Origin: Chloracidobacterium sp.
GTDB taxonomy: Bacteria > Acidobacteriota > Blastocatellia > Pyrinomonadales > Pyrinomonadaceae
DNA length: 64,000 nt
Reading direction: 5' to 3'
NCBI GenBank assembly: GCA_016720705.1
Contig: JADKKB010000007.1
Coordinates: 186,001-250,000, forward strand
Positions 44,300-53,332 of the stretch are shown piece by piece. The notes under the pieces were generated by a model, which did not search any database, had not been told where the DNA came from, and saw only the letters and a program-made list of their open reading frames with translations. The translations under genes were made by a program, and so were the position numbers. Position 1 is the first letter of the stretch; every line of letters starts with the position of its first letter.

Positions 44300-44502
44300 C
44301 AATTATTTCTCCGTTTAATTAGATCGAGAACGAGGACAGTGTGGACGGCGCCGATCTGGCCACCTAACCTATATAAACGACAAATAGTCGCGTTGCACCA
44401 AAAATGCACCGCTCAAATATATTACCAAGCTACTTGTCGATTATTCGTTCTACCAAAGCTGTGCAATATTGTCGCTCATCAGCACCCATATTGCAAACGC
44501 AA

Positions 44503-44542
44503 GCAAAACGGGGCCTGCCGATCAGTTGATCGACAAACCCCG
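44503..44542 (-). terminator. Second minus-strand terminator without an assigned gene
   Basis: On the minus strand CGGGGTTTGTCGATCA pairs with TGATCGGCAGGCCCCG through several G-U pairs (44509-44542), then TTTTGC. It lies 85 bases beyond the IscA-type gene terminator and may end a short unannotated RNA or be a backup. Confidence 0.6.
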
Positions 44543-44628
44543 CTGTTCTCCACTTCGCCCTCAGTGTCCCTTCAGTTGTCCTGTGATAGTTCAAGACACA
44601 CGCAATCGCGGCGGCATTCCAGATAAAA

Positions 44629-44659
44629 GGAAAAACGGCCGGAAAATAATTCCGGCCGT
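44629..44659 (-). terminator. Intrinsic terminator of the IscA-type gene
   Basis: On the minus strand ACGGCCGGAA pairs with TTCCGGCCGT (44635-44659, loop of five) and is followed by five T. It lies about 28 bp after the coding stop. Confidence 0.9.
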
Positions 44660-44687
44660 CGTTTAGAACTGTTTCGCGATTGGCAAA

Positions 44688-45044
44688 CTAGGCCGAGAAT
44701 GAGGTACCGCAACCGCAACCGCCGGACGCATTCGGATTTTCGAATGTGAATCCAGCCCCCATCATATTCGACGTGTAATCAACGACAACACCATCGAGAT
44801 ACTGTGCCGAAAACATATCAACGAAGAGTTTGATGCCGTATTTCTCAAGTACAAAATCACCTGTACGTGATTCTTCCTCAATATTAAGGCTGTACTGGAA
44901 TCCGGAACATCCACCTGGCACGACGCGAACCCTAAGCCCGGCCGTTTCCGGTAGATCGTCTTCCGAAGCCAGAAACTTTTTGATTTCGACGGATGCGGCC
45001 TCCGATACGTTCAAATCACAACTTGGTGCTGCAACTGCTGACAT
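44688..45044 (-). CDS. IscA/ErpA-family iron-sulfur carrier protein
   Basis: A-type carriers hold Fe-S clusters and pass them to apo-enzymes. The 118-residue protein has VRVVPGGCSGFQYSLN and a C-terminal SGGCGCGTSF, giving the three conserved Cys (one in GGCSG, two in CGC). An N-terminal Cys in APSCDLN is extra. It resembles ErpA as much as IscA. AAGGAG lies about 13 bases upstream and a good promoter at 45110-45138. Confidence 0.93.
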   Translation of the reverse strand: MSAVAAPSCDLNVSEAASVEIKKFLASEDDLPETAGLRVRVVPGGCSGFQYSLNIEEESRTGDFVLEKYGIKLFVDMFSAQYLDGVVVDYTSNMMGAGFTFENPNASGGCGCGTSFSA

Positions 45045-45109
45045 AAAAATGAATAACTCCTTCTTTTAATAATGACGATTCGACAGACCGAATCCTTACA
45101 TTAAAATCA

Positions 45110-45138
45110 ATATTACCGATTTCCACTTCATATGACAA
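45110..45138 (-). promoter_or_regulatory. Sigma70-type promoter of the IscA-type gene
   Basis: On the minus strand TTGTCA (45138-45133), a 17-base spacer and TAATAT (45115-45110). Transcription would begin near 45103, about 58 bases before the ATG. Confidence 0.75.
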
Positions 45139-45310
45139 GTATCAATTACGACATTTGCATTTCAAACATTTATTTATTGATGCTGATAGACGTACCAGAA
45201 ATTAAACACTCTGCCTAGCTTATCAATATGAAATAGTCCGAATATATTGACGTTAAAATCTGATTCCGACGCCGCTAACTGTTTCGAGCGGCAACTCGGG
45301 TAGCCATCTC
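45139..45310. other. AT-rich gap upstream of the IscA-type promoter
   Basis: No gene or clear site was found; with its flanking promoter and terminator this makes a 320-base gap between genes. Confidence 0.5.
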
Positions 45311-45341
45311 AAAAAAGCCCCCGCCTGGGTCAGGCGGGGGC
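45311..45341 (-). terminator. Intrinsic terminator of the DUF11 protein gene
   Basis: On the minus strand GCCCCCGCCTG pairs with CAGGCGGGGGC around a three-base loop (45317-45341) and is followed by six T; 26 bp after the gene stop. Confidence 0.92.
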
Positions 45342-45366
45342 AACAAGTTAGTCAATTTAACCGGCC

Positions 45367-47373
45367 CTACGGTCCCGCAATAAAATCAAGGCCGTCTACA
45401 GCATCCTCCAGCAATACCACTCTGGGGGTATACACTGACTGTTTTGAGGCAACAGAAATGACGTAAGACATTCCCACCTCAACATCACTAAAGCTGTAGT
45501 AACCGAAAGCCGAAGTTCTTGTCATTCGAACGTTACCTTCCGGGTCACTTAGGATCACGACAGCATTTCTAACTCCCATCAATTGTGACGTCATCACGCG
45601 TCCACTTATTGTGACGCCAGCCGCCGTCGGCACAATGTAGTTGATCACGGTCGGATCTATGGTAGAGTTCGTTTGGAACGGATCTTGAACGAAGCTACCA
45701 ACCGGAGCGGTCACATTGCCGCCCGCACCGCTATAAACCACCGGAGGGTCATTATTATCGATGCTGTCAGACTTGATACCCAAAGTCGGGACATTAGAGC
45801 CCGTCCCGATCGTCTGATTCTCGATAACGGCGGCGGGCAGTAGCATCTTCGCATCAAATGTGATCGTGATTCGACCGTTGTACGCGAGTTGAGCTCCCGA
45901 TGCCAACATATTGGTGTTTCCGACACCGTTAAATAACGGATTCGCCGTTGCGTTGGTCGACGCACCGGCCGCCGTCACCACTAACGATCCCGCCTGATAC
46001 GCCATAAGATTCGAGATCGCGTCCGTGATCTGGAAATTCACTGCCGGAGCCAGGCTTCGATTAATGTAGGTGACCTCCCAAGTAACGATATCATTCTGGC
46101 TCAGTCCTACCGGTGCCACGTCAGTTTTCATTCTAACGGATTTATAACCCTCGACCTGAGGCTGAGCGAGTTGCGAACAGGGCCGCGTGACAGGCACGAA
46201 GAGCGTGTTTAGGATCATACGCTTTCCGTTGATGTTGTTAAGATCGGTTGCGGTGCCTCGATCGTAATCGTGACCACCGAGTGCAAAGACATTTCCGCCT
46301 TCGCGTCCGACATTGCCGACCTTTGATACGGTTGCGACATTTGCCGTTCGATTGGAGCCGCTACCATTGTCGTGACGGGCCGCGATCAAAGTACCGTTCT
46401 GATACGCCGAACCGCTCGCCAACGAGAAATCGGTTACAGCACCGTCCTGGTTTCCGTTCAGGGCTCCGACGAACTGATTGAAGGGCATATATCCGTTCGG
46501 ATAAATGAGCGTACCGGAAACATCAGAACGAGGATTATCGTTCGTCCCAAAGACAGAATATCCATTCGTGGTCTGATAATGACCGTTTGCGACATTGTTC
46601 TCAAAGGTATTGATCGATGCACATTCGAGCAGCAGGTTTCCTCCGTTCTGGACAAATCCGCTGTAGCTACTGACCCACGTCGTCACGACCGAGTGTGCTT
46701 GGGCAGCCAGAGTGTAGCATGATGTGGGCTGCATCGAAGCGTCTGTTACCGACGTGTAATTCGGGATCAGTGCAGCGGTCAGCAAACTTTGATACACGCC
46801 GGTTCCGAAATTACCGCCATCGGGTCCGATCGCCACCAGCGGCTTATGGGTGATAGTGTAGCGAATATCCGTCACCGTCGCAGTAGTGACTCGATAGACC
46901 GTCACGTCGTTTGAATCAGGACTTATCGAGTTATTAAACGCCGTGATCAGCGGCTCCGCAAGTGTCCTGAACTCGGGCGGGACGATAAACGGCCCACCGG
47001 AAAAATTTACAGTGCCATTCGCGACACCATTCGGCCCGGCGATCCTTGTTACGACCGCCGAGAGATCAATATCGTCTTTTCCCTTGTTGTACTTGATCGC
47101 CCACTTGAGCGGAATATTATTCTGGAGAAGGTTATTTGCAAGACCGTATGCACGAAGATTAAACGTCGTACCGCTAGCGTTGCCCTGATTCACGTTGTCC
47201 ATTGGTATAACAAGCGAATTCACGGGAACGGTTTCGGCATTCTGAGCCCCAGGCTGGGCCTGAGCCCAGGTATTTCCATAAAACGAGGCCATTATCATCA
47301 CGAGTATCACTAGTGACTGAGTTGCATACAATCTAAACTTATTATTCGATCGCGTTGAGAGTAATATATTCAT
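45367..47373 (-). CDS. Large secreted DUF11 and carboxypeptidase-regulatory-like protein
   Basis: The 668-residue product has a signal peptide (hydrophobic part VILVMIMASFYGNTWAQ), a long region without known fold (60-420) whose cysteine-poor beta pattern suggests a surface protein, a DUF11 repeat (about 425-535, VGLSQNDIVTWEVTYINRS) and a C-terminal 80-residue domain (589-668, from ISGRV to the end) of carboxypeptidase-regulatory type. The same C-terminal type ends the next gene, the subtilase. The ATG at 47373 with AGGA 12 bases upstream is the start; the open frame to 47535 is not coding. Transcribed from a promoter at 47550-47578. Confidence 0.82.
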   Translation of the reverse strand: MNILLSTRSNNKFRLYATQSLVILVMIMASFYGNTWAQAQPGAQNAETVPVNSLVIPMDNVNQGNASGTTFNLRAYGLANNLLQNNIPLKWAIKYNKGKDDIDLSAVVTRIAGPNGVANGTVNFSGGPFIVPPEFRTLAEPLITAFNNSISPDSNDVTVYRVTTATVTDIRYTITHKPLVAIGPDGGNFGTGVYQSLLTAALIPNYTSVTDASMQPTSCYTLAAQAHSVVTTWVSSYSGFVQNGGNLLLECASINTFENNVANGHYQTTNGYSVFGTNDNPRSDVSGTLIYPNGYMPFNQFVGALNGNQDGAVTDFSLASGSAYQNGTLIAARHDNGSGSNRTANVATVSKVGNVGREGGNVFALGGHDYDRGTATDLNNINGKRMILNTLFVPVTRPCSQLAQPQVEGYKSVRMKTDVAPVGLSQNDIVTWEVTYINRSLAPAVNFQITDAISNLMAYQAGSLVVTAAGASTNATANPLFNGVGNTNMLASGAQLAYNGRITITFDAKMLLPAAVIENQTIGTGSNVPTLGIKSDSIDNNDPPVVYSGAGGNVTAPVGSFVQDPFQTNSTIDPTVINYIVPTAAGVTISGRVMTSQLMGVRNAVVILSDPEGNVRMTRTSAFGYYSFSDVEVGMSYVISVASKQSVYTPRVVLLEDAVDGLDFIAGP

Positions 47374-47549
47374 TTGTTTTATCCTTAATACTGCTCCTCT
47401 AATGGAACAAGAATTGCCAATCACCGTCATCCACCTTTTGAAATTGCAAGAAATGGTTAATATAAGACAAATTCCATAATTTCCGAAGGCAGACGACCAG
47501 AAACTTGCACGTGCCCATCGGAATAGTTGCATCAAGAGCGTATATACTT

Positions 47550-47578
47550 ACTAAACAAGCTTCTTAACGGAATGTCAA
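47550..47578 (-). promoter_or_regulatory. Sigma70-type promoter of the DUF11 protein gene
   Basis: On the minus strand a perfect TTGACA (47578-47573), a 17-base spacer and TTTAGT (47555-47550). Leader length would be about 170 bases. Confidence 0.7.
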
Positions 47579-47996
47579 GAAACTTTTTCACAAGTCGGAA
47601 TTCGTTTTCCATTTGCGTTGGCGAAAAGTGTTTGTTCTCGATTTACTTTCATTGCCAGATAACGATCCTGAAATGGCTTAAGATCCAATAAAATTACCAG
47701 TTTGTGCCAGACATCAGTGAATATTGATTGCGTCTGAGAACACGATATATCCAATGCCGATCTATTTCCTTAAAATGGAACGGAAGATCAACTAATTTTT
47801 GCAAAAGTTAGTAAAAATTGCGCACAAATGCAAAACTGCCTCGGAGATGGCCGTAAACGTTCGGACGAAAAATAGATTGGATTCGGATGACGCTAATGAA
47901 TTGGGGGAGGCGACCACCTCGACCCGTAATCCGTATCCTGCGACGACATACCGTAGGTGGCGAGGGACAGTTGCTGCGTGCGATCGAAATAAGAAA
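47579..47996. other. Intergenic stretch between two secreted-protein genes
   Basis: About 420 bases between the DUF11 promoter and the subtilase terminator. Small open frames on either strand here do not look like coding sequence, and no repeat or RNA was recognised. Confidence 0.5.
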
Positions 47997-48036
47997 GAGG
48001 AAGTGCGGGATCGACTCCGGCACTTCCTCTTATTTT
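47997..48036. terminator. Terminator after the subtilase gene, active in both directions
   Basis: GAGGAAGTGC (47997-48006) pairs with GCACTTCCTC, with a further GGA/TCC inner pair after one mismatch. T-rich flanks follow on both strands (TTATTTTC on plus, TTTCTT on minus). It lies about 35 bp after the subtilase stop. Confidence 0.8.
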
Positions 48037-48068
48037 CTGTGGCTTGGGGCCAATACTTATGAATATCG

Positions 48069-49940
48069 CTAGTTGTCGGCGATAAATTCAATATCAGACA
48101 CGTTGTCGTTTAACGTAAGTAACCTTGTACTGTTTGCAAAGGTGTACCGCTTGTTCGAATACACGACCAACACATACGACTGCGAGGCTGGTAGATCGAC
48201 TAACGTAAAATACCCGAAAGCGTTTGTGCGAGCATTACTTACTGATCTGCCATTGGAATCGAAGATCGAGAGTGCGACCCCTCTCGCACCGATACCATCG
48301 GCTGACAATATTCGTCCACTTACTGATACGTTCGATGCGGTTGGTGCTTGTGGCCCACTCGTGAATGTGCAAGTGATCGACTCGCCCGACTGGGCAATGA
48401 TATTTGCCATATGATTGGCCAGATCAACCGTTGTGTCGGGGATCGAAGTTCCACCGACCGACTCCTCAGCACACTCTATTGAGACAAGCTGCCAACCCAA
48501 AACCGGGACTTCAGATACCTGGATCGAAGTTGATGAGCCGTTGGTCTGAACGTTCGCGTCGACGTAATCAGTGTTGCTCGCGAGCACAAAACTCGATGCC
48601 GCCAGATTCGTTGCGGAATAAGGGAACTCCGTGATCGACGACGTTCCGCTGTCGTTCACAACTCGTTTCCTCACCCGTACAGCCGACGGCGCGGGCGACG
48701 GAGTTGGCGTGGGCGATGGAGTCGGTGTCGGTGTCGGGGGCGGACCCGAATTTAGCAATGAGTATAGTAATAGATTGGGCGAGACTGTGTCGTTCAATGT
48801 CAGTACACCGCTCGTTGCGGTGCTCTTGATCGCCTGTGAGACCGTAGCTGGGCTTGCGGCGGGGTTTGACTGCAGATACAATGCGGCGACCCCTGCGACC
48901 ATCGGCGACGCCATTGACGTCCCGCCGAGGGTGGCTGTCGCGGTGTCGCTAGCGATACCGAGCGACAATATAGCAGTGCCGGGAGCAAATACGTCGACAC
49001 AGGCTCCATTGTTTGAATACGCCGCACGTGTATCGGTCGCGTCGGTCGCACCGACCGTGAGAGCGTTGGGCGTCCTCGCCGGCGTGAAACTGCACGCATC
49101 AAAGGCACTATTACCTGCCGCCACCGCATAAGTTACACCCGATGCGATCGAATTAGTGAGCCCGTTCTCAAGGGCTGATGAGCTGCCGGCGGCCGTGATG
49201 CTTATGTTCGCGACTGCAGGGCTTGCGTGGTTAGCAGTGACCCAGTCGATCCCTAATAATAGATTGGAGATTTGCCCGTTGCCCGTGCACGGCAGTACCC
49301 GGACGGAATGCAACGTCACATTCTTGGCCACTCCGTACGTCGAGCTTCCGATCGTCCCCGCGACGTGTGTTCCGTGTCCGTTGCAGTCGTTACCGTTCTG
49401 GCCGTCATTGATATTATCGTAAACGGCGTTTGCCCGACCCTCAAACTCTGAATGTGTCCATCGAATCCCGGTATCCAGGATGTAGGCATGAACGCCAATT
49501 CCACTCGACGTGTAATCATAGGTCGTGCTCAACGGCATACTTCTCTGGTCCGCACGATCCAGATTCCAACCGGCGTTAAACTGGGTCGACGAAACCGAGA
49601 TCACACCGTCCTGCTCGACGAACGCAACTCGATCGTCTTGACTCAATGCGGATGCTTGCTCGTCCGACATCTCCGCTGCGTAGCCGCGTAGAGCACTGGA
49701 GTAGACCCCGCCCACCTTGCCGCCATAGACATAGGCTAAGTAATTTGCCTCAGCCTCTACTACGGGAGCGACCGCGTCTTCGCCTATAGCCTCGTCGTTA
49801 AGAACGACAATATAACGTCCGGGAACCGGGTTTTCCGACATTCGCAGTTTGTACTTTTGACCCGACGTTTTGGACGGAAGAAAGGACCAGACCGAAAGGC
49901 CGATGATAACGGTGACAAGTATTAGGTAGGATCTCTTCAT
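48069..49940 (-). CDS. Secreted subtilisin-like serine protease (S8) with C-terminal carboxypeptidase-regulatory domain
   Basis: The 623-residue product has a signal peptide, an I9 propeptide (about 40-115, PGRYIVVLNDEAIGEDAV), an S8 catalytic domain with Asp156 (AYILDTGIRW), His192 (NGHGTHVAGTIGS) and Ser342 (GGTSMASPMVAGVA), a Pro/Thr/Ser linker (about 399-419), a beta domain with two Cys (about 420-535) and an 80-residue C-terminal domain (539-623) like that of the DUF11 protein. It is a proteinase K-like exported enzyme. ATG 49940 begins just before the signal peptide; an open frame runs to 49988. The promoter is at 50167-50195. Confidence 0.92.
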   Translation of the reverse strand: MKRSYLILVTVIIGLSVWSFLPSKTSGQKYKLRMSENPVPGRYIVVLNDEAIGEDAVAPVVEAEANYLAYVYGGKVGGVYSSALRGYAAEMSDEQASALSQDDRVAFVEQDGVISVSSTQFNAGWNLDRADQRSMPLSTTYDYTSSGIGVHAYILDTGIRWTHSEFEGRANAVYDNINDGQNGNDCNGHGTHVAGTIGSSTYGVAKNVTLHSVRVLPCTGNGQISNLLLGIDWVTANHASPAVANISITAAGSSSALENGLTNSIASGVTYAVAAGNSAFDACSFTPARTPNALTVGATDATDTRAAYSNNGACVDVFAPGTAILSLGIASDTATATLGGTSMASPMVAGVAALYLQSNPAASPATVSQAIKSTATSGVLTLNDTVSPNLLLYSLLNSGPPPTPTPTPSPTPTPSPAPSAVRVRKRVVNDSGTSSITEFPYSATNLAASSFVLASNTDYVDANVQTNGSSTSIQVSEVPVLGWQLVSIECAEESVGGTSIPDTTVDLANHMANIIAQSGESITCTFTSGPQAPTASNVSVSGRILSADGIGARGVALSIFDSNGRSVSNARTNAFGYFTLVDLPASQSYVLVVYSNKRYTFANSTRLLTLNDNVSDIEFIADN

Positions 49941-50166
49941 ATATGCGAATTCCCCGATCGACGAGGATTTTCTGACGTACTGACACAAGTGATGATTCGA
50001 GATTCAAAAACCCAGAATTAGAGAAAGGTTGTGTCAATCAGACGTCGGTCTCCGGTACCCTCGGATACATAGAGCTTGTTTTTAATGCCGCACATAACAA
50101 GGAATCGGCGCCGGCTTTGTCAGACTCAGTTGCTATGGCAAAACGTCGGAGAGACGCTCGCCCGTA
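49941..50166. other. Leader region of the subtilase gene
   Basis: About 220 bases between the predicted start of transcription and the ATG. No known riboswitch was recognised. A stretch resembling a B12-box (CCGGAGACC at about 50054, minus strand) is too short to support a call. Confidence 0.4.
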
Positions 50167-50195
50167 ATTGTATAACATTGTTTATATTTAATCAA
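50167..50195 (-). promoter_or_regulatory. Sigma70-type promoter of the subtilase gene
   Basis: On the minus strand TTGATT (50195-50190), a 17-base AT-rich spacer and TACAAT (50172-50167). Confidence 0.78.
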
Positions 50196-50255
50196 CATTT
50201 TTGTGCTCACGTCTTTTTCGTCCGGAGCCACTGCAAGTTTGCTCGTCTTGAACGT

Positions 50256-50291
50256 CAAAAAAAGCCGGTATTCCTTTCGGAATACCGGCTT
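50256..50291 (-). terminator. Intrinsic terminator of mrp
   Basis: On the minus strand AAGCCGGTATTCC pairs with GGAATACCGGCTT around a GAAA-type loop (50262-50291) and is followed by seven T. It lies 23 bp after the mrp stop. Confidence 0.92.
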
Positions 50292-50313
50292 CGATGTTGT
50301 TTAGTGTTTGGTT

Positions 50314-51396
50314 TTACTGAGCCCGCGACATAATCACTAACTCCGGCTTCATCGCTTCGATCGACACCTGACGGGCGACCTCTTCGGCAACCTTTCGGAA
50401 TGCGGCCGCCTGTGGTGAATCAGGAAATGACACTACGACCGGAACTCCACTATCTCCGCCTTCGCGGACTTCCATACCCAAGGGAACTTCGCCCAAGAGA
50501 TTGAGTCCGTATTCGTCACAGATCTTCTGCCCGCCGCCTTTCCCAAAGATCTCGTATTTGTTACCCGTGTCCGGGGCAATGAAGTACGACATATTCTCGA
50601 TAACGCCCAGGACCGGCACATTAACGGTCTCAAACATTTTAACCGCACGCCGCACATCTGAGATCGATACGTCCTGCGGTGTGGTGACGAGTACGGCTCC
50701 CTGTACCGGCACCAACTGTGCAAGCGAAAGCTGGATATCGCCCGTTCCCGGCGGCATATCGACGATCAGGTAATCAAGCTCGCCCCAATTTACATCCGAT
50801 AGAAACTGGCGGACGACCCCGTGTAACATCGGCCCGCGGAGGATCATGGGCTTATCTCTAGGCACGAGAACGGCCATCGAGATCATTTTTATACCGTGAG
50901 CGACGATCGGCCGAAGTTTGCCATTCTCAACCTCGGGCTGGTCGTATCCTGACCCAAGCATCATCGGCACATTGGGGCCATAGACGTCTGCGTCCATAAT
51001 GCCGACCTTCGCACCATTCATCGCGAGTGCGATCGCCATATTGACCGCAACCGTCGACTTCCCTACTCCGCCTTTGCCCGACGAGACCGCAATAATGTTT
51101 TTGACACCGGGAATAGCGACGTTATTCGCAATGCCGCGTCCCTGCGGTACCTCGGCGTCCATCTTGACTTTGACGTTGTCAACGCCGTCGAGGCCTGAAA
51201 CGATCCTCGTCGCTTCGGATTCCATCTGTTCCTTTACGGGACACGCGGGCGTTGTCAGCATTATCGTAAACGATACGTCACCGCCGCTGACCTGAAGGTC
51301 CCGGATAAATCCGAGCGTCACGATATCCTTTAGCAGATCCGGGTCGATGATCTGCTTTAACGATTCTAAAACTTGTTCTTGTGTAATTTTACTCAT
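50314..51396 (-). CDS. mrp: Mrp/ApbC-family P-loop ATPase with N-terminal MIP18 (DUF59) domain
   Basis: Mrp/ApbC proteins act as Fe-S cluster carriers. The 360-residue protein has a DUF59 domain (1-90, LKQIIDPDLLKDIVTLGF), a deviant Walker A SSGKGGVGKSTVAVNMA, Switch I MDADVYGPNVPMML and Walker B DYLIVDMPPGTGD. The Cys pair expected after the ENMSYF block is absent (YFIAPDTGNKYEIFG). This lowers confidence in a cluster-bridging role by the usual residues. It is transcribed alone and is near the IscA-type gene in the genome, a possible functional link. Confidence 0.92.
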   Translation of the reverse strand: MSKITQEQVLESLKQIIDPDLLKDIVTLGFIRDLQVSGGDVSFTIMLTTPACPVKEQMESEATRIVSGLDGVDNVKVKMDAEVPQGRGIANNVAIPGVKNIIAVSSGKGGVGKSTVAVNMAIALAMNGAKVGIMDADVYGPNVPMMLGSGYDQPEVENGKLRPIVAHGIKMISMAVLVPRDKPMILRGPMLHGVVRQFLSDVNWGELDYLIVDMPPGTGDIQLSLAQLVPVQGAVLVTTPQDVSISDVRRAVKMFETVNVPVLGVIENMSYFIAPDTGNKYEIFGKGGGQKICDEYGLNLLGEVPLGMEVREGGDSGVPVVVSFPDSPQAAAFRKVAEEVARQVSIEAMKPELVIMSRAQ

Positions 51397-51864
51397 TTTT
51401 TGTAATAACCTGACAATACGGTTTCGGTCAGTATATCAAAACTTGATCGACTTCTGCTTGGATCGAGACCGGTCCGTCCGCCGATGCGAGAGTTGTAATG
51501 ATCCCGTGTGATATATTTATGGACAGCGACCGACGTTATTTCAGTATCGAAGTTCGAAGTTGGCGTGTTACGTCATAGGAGGTCGCCGTTGCAAATTATT
51601 CGTCCGCTCTTTCAATGAGAAATCTATTCCTCGTTAGTTACCGTGGCCGATTGGACATAAATATTCCACTCTGCATTTTTTCAATTGCGAAACTCACGGT
51701 TAACGAAATTATCGATTCAGTCACAAGCCGGCGAGCACCGATCGTTACTTTCGCACAATATTAAACTGGCCACATGCCGAAGACTACTCCGAGTATTTGC
51801 AACGACAAAGTTTGCTCACAATTGCTATTATTTTGCATAAGTTCAATAGTTTCGAACACAAAAA
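51397..51864. other. Intergenic stretch, 468 bases
   Basis: Divergent gap between mrp and a TPR gene. It is AT-rich at its right end. No terminator, repeat or RNA gene was recognised and no promoter was strong enough to call. Confidence 0.5.
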
Positions 51865-53215
51865 ATGAAATCATTATTAGCGTTGATCTTGGCGGTTACA
51901 TCTCTGATCGCATTACAATCTATTCAGCTTCGGGCGCAAAGCAGTCCGGAGATCGAACGCTTAACCGCGGCCATAGCGAAGACTCCTGACAACGACTTAC
52001 TCTACATCGAACGCGGTAAGCTCTTTACCTGGAATAACAAATGGATCGGGCCGAACGTGGCATATACGGACATTGGCAAAACGATCGACGACAATCGTCT
52101 CAAGTCTCTCGCCGACGCCGATATGGCGATCAAGAAAAATCCGCGTAGCTACAAGGCATATGCGTTTCGTGCCTATTTGATCGGGCAGATCGGCGGACAG
52201 GTCGGACGCAAAGGAGCAGAACAGGACCTCGAAATGGCTGCGACCCTGCGCAATGAATCGAACATCGTAGCGAACATCTTCAAATATGATCTCTCGGGCC
52301 AGAAGATGATCAATCCATCGCTAAATGCGTCAGTCCCTGTATTGAACGTGATCTTCAAAGGCGAAGCGATCGGCCCGAAGGACGGTTTTGATTCGCTCGC
52401 TAAGGCTAGAGAATTTGGTAAAAAGCGAAAACAACCTCACGTGCTGATGCTCAATAAGGCCGGCAGTAAATACTTTCTATACGACGCCCACGTCACCGAA
52501 AACATCTACCCTAATGCTCAACTCGCCGAGACACCATTTCGCAAGGCGTTGTACGGCAAGTCAAATATTCCGCTCACCTACGAAGCTCTCAAGATCGACG
52601 CGGAGTACAGCGTCTGGCCGTTGCCGGCCGATGCCGCACTTGATAAGCACAAAGACTTAGGGTGGCAATTTATCGACGTTCGCGATGGCGAAGGGCTGTC
52701 GCTGATCAAAAACCCGACGTTTGCTCTCCTCAACGGCAGCAAAGGTGTCCGGCTATTGTTTGACAACGAACTCTCAAAAGGAAATTTTGACGAAGCCCTC
52801 AAGATCTACAATTGGTACGACAAACGAAACACCGCAACGGGCTCCAACGATCTCGACGTCGTCAAGATCACACGTAAAACAAACCTCTCGAAGATCTATC
52901 AGTACGCCGTACCGCTCCGCCCGTTCGTCGAAAAGGAAATGACAAAATGGAATTACGCCGAACCCGATAAAAACGCCGTCCGAGGTACCAAATAAGGAAA
53001 GCCAAGATGTTGCCATCCGCGATGAATCTACCCTCGCCGCCCAGTACGCATCAACCGTCAAGCTGGTCGATTCCCGCAACGACCTCGAATTCGCCCTGCT
53101 TGAGATACAGGACGCGGCAGAGACAACCGCCGACGAACTCGACAAAACCGACCCCGCCGAAGCCACCTGGATTCGCACCCTCTTCTACCTCGACCAAGAC
53201 CCCGACCCCAAATAA
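51865..53215 (+). pseudogene. Exported TPR-like protein gene with probable +1 frameshift near the 3' end
   Basis: The first frame (51865-52995, 376 residues) has a signal peptide (MKSLLALILAVTSLIALQSI) and helical repeats resembling TPR (ERGKLFTWNNKWIG, DEALKIYNWYDKRN). It stops at TAA 52993-52995. A second frame, shifted by +1, stays open from 52943 to 53212 and encodes good protein-like sequence (ESQDVAIRDESTLAAQY through DLEFALLEIQDAAETT to DQDPDPK, 73 residues after the stop region) with no ATG, GTG or TTG start. The two frames together look like one 449-residue protein. The shift could be a mutation, a sequencing error, or programmed. The stop-ended frame alone may still be expressed. 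Confidence 0.7.
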
Positions 53216-53332
53216 AAAAAGGCCGCATCAACGACCTTCCATTCTCATTTCTCATATTCACTGCTCGTCCCCCGCAAAACAACCGCCGCCAAGAGCTACC
53301 GTATCTCGCCCGAAGAAGGCAAGATCGAGGAA
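53216..53332 (+). other. Possible decayed coding fragment
   Basis: Codons CTG CTC GTC onward at about 53260-53330 read LLVPRKTTAAKSYRISPEEG, with high-GC third positions, but no start codon and no close homology known. It runs into the 3' end of the next leftward gene. It looks like a coding remnant. Confidence 0.3.

Larger units (their letters stand above)
44300..44687. other. Intergenic stretch with two leftward terminators
   Basis: No gene is seen in these 388 bases. They hold the NlpC/P60 promoter region and the two minus-strand terminators listed separately. Confidence 0.5.

Noticed and set aside
48700..48770. GT-rich low-complexity stretch resembling a repeat element
   Set aside because: It encodes the Pro/Thr/Ser linker of the subtilase and is explained by coding.
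50040..50075. Possible B12-box in the subtilase leader
   Set aside because: Only a short CCGGAGACC match; no other conserved cobalamin riboswitch parts were seen.
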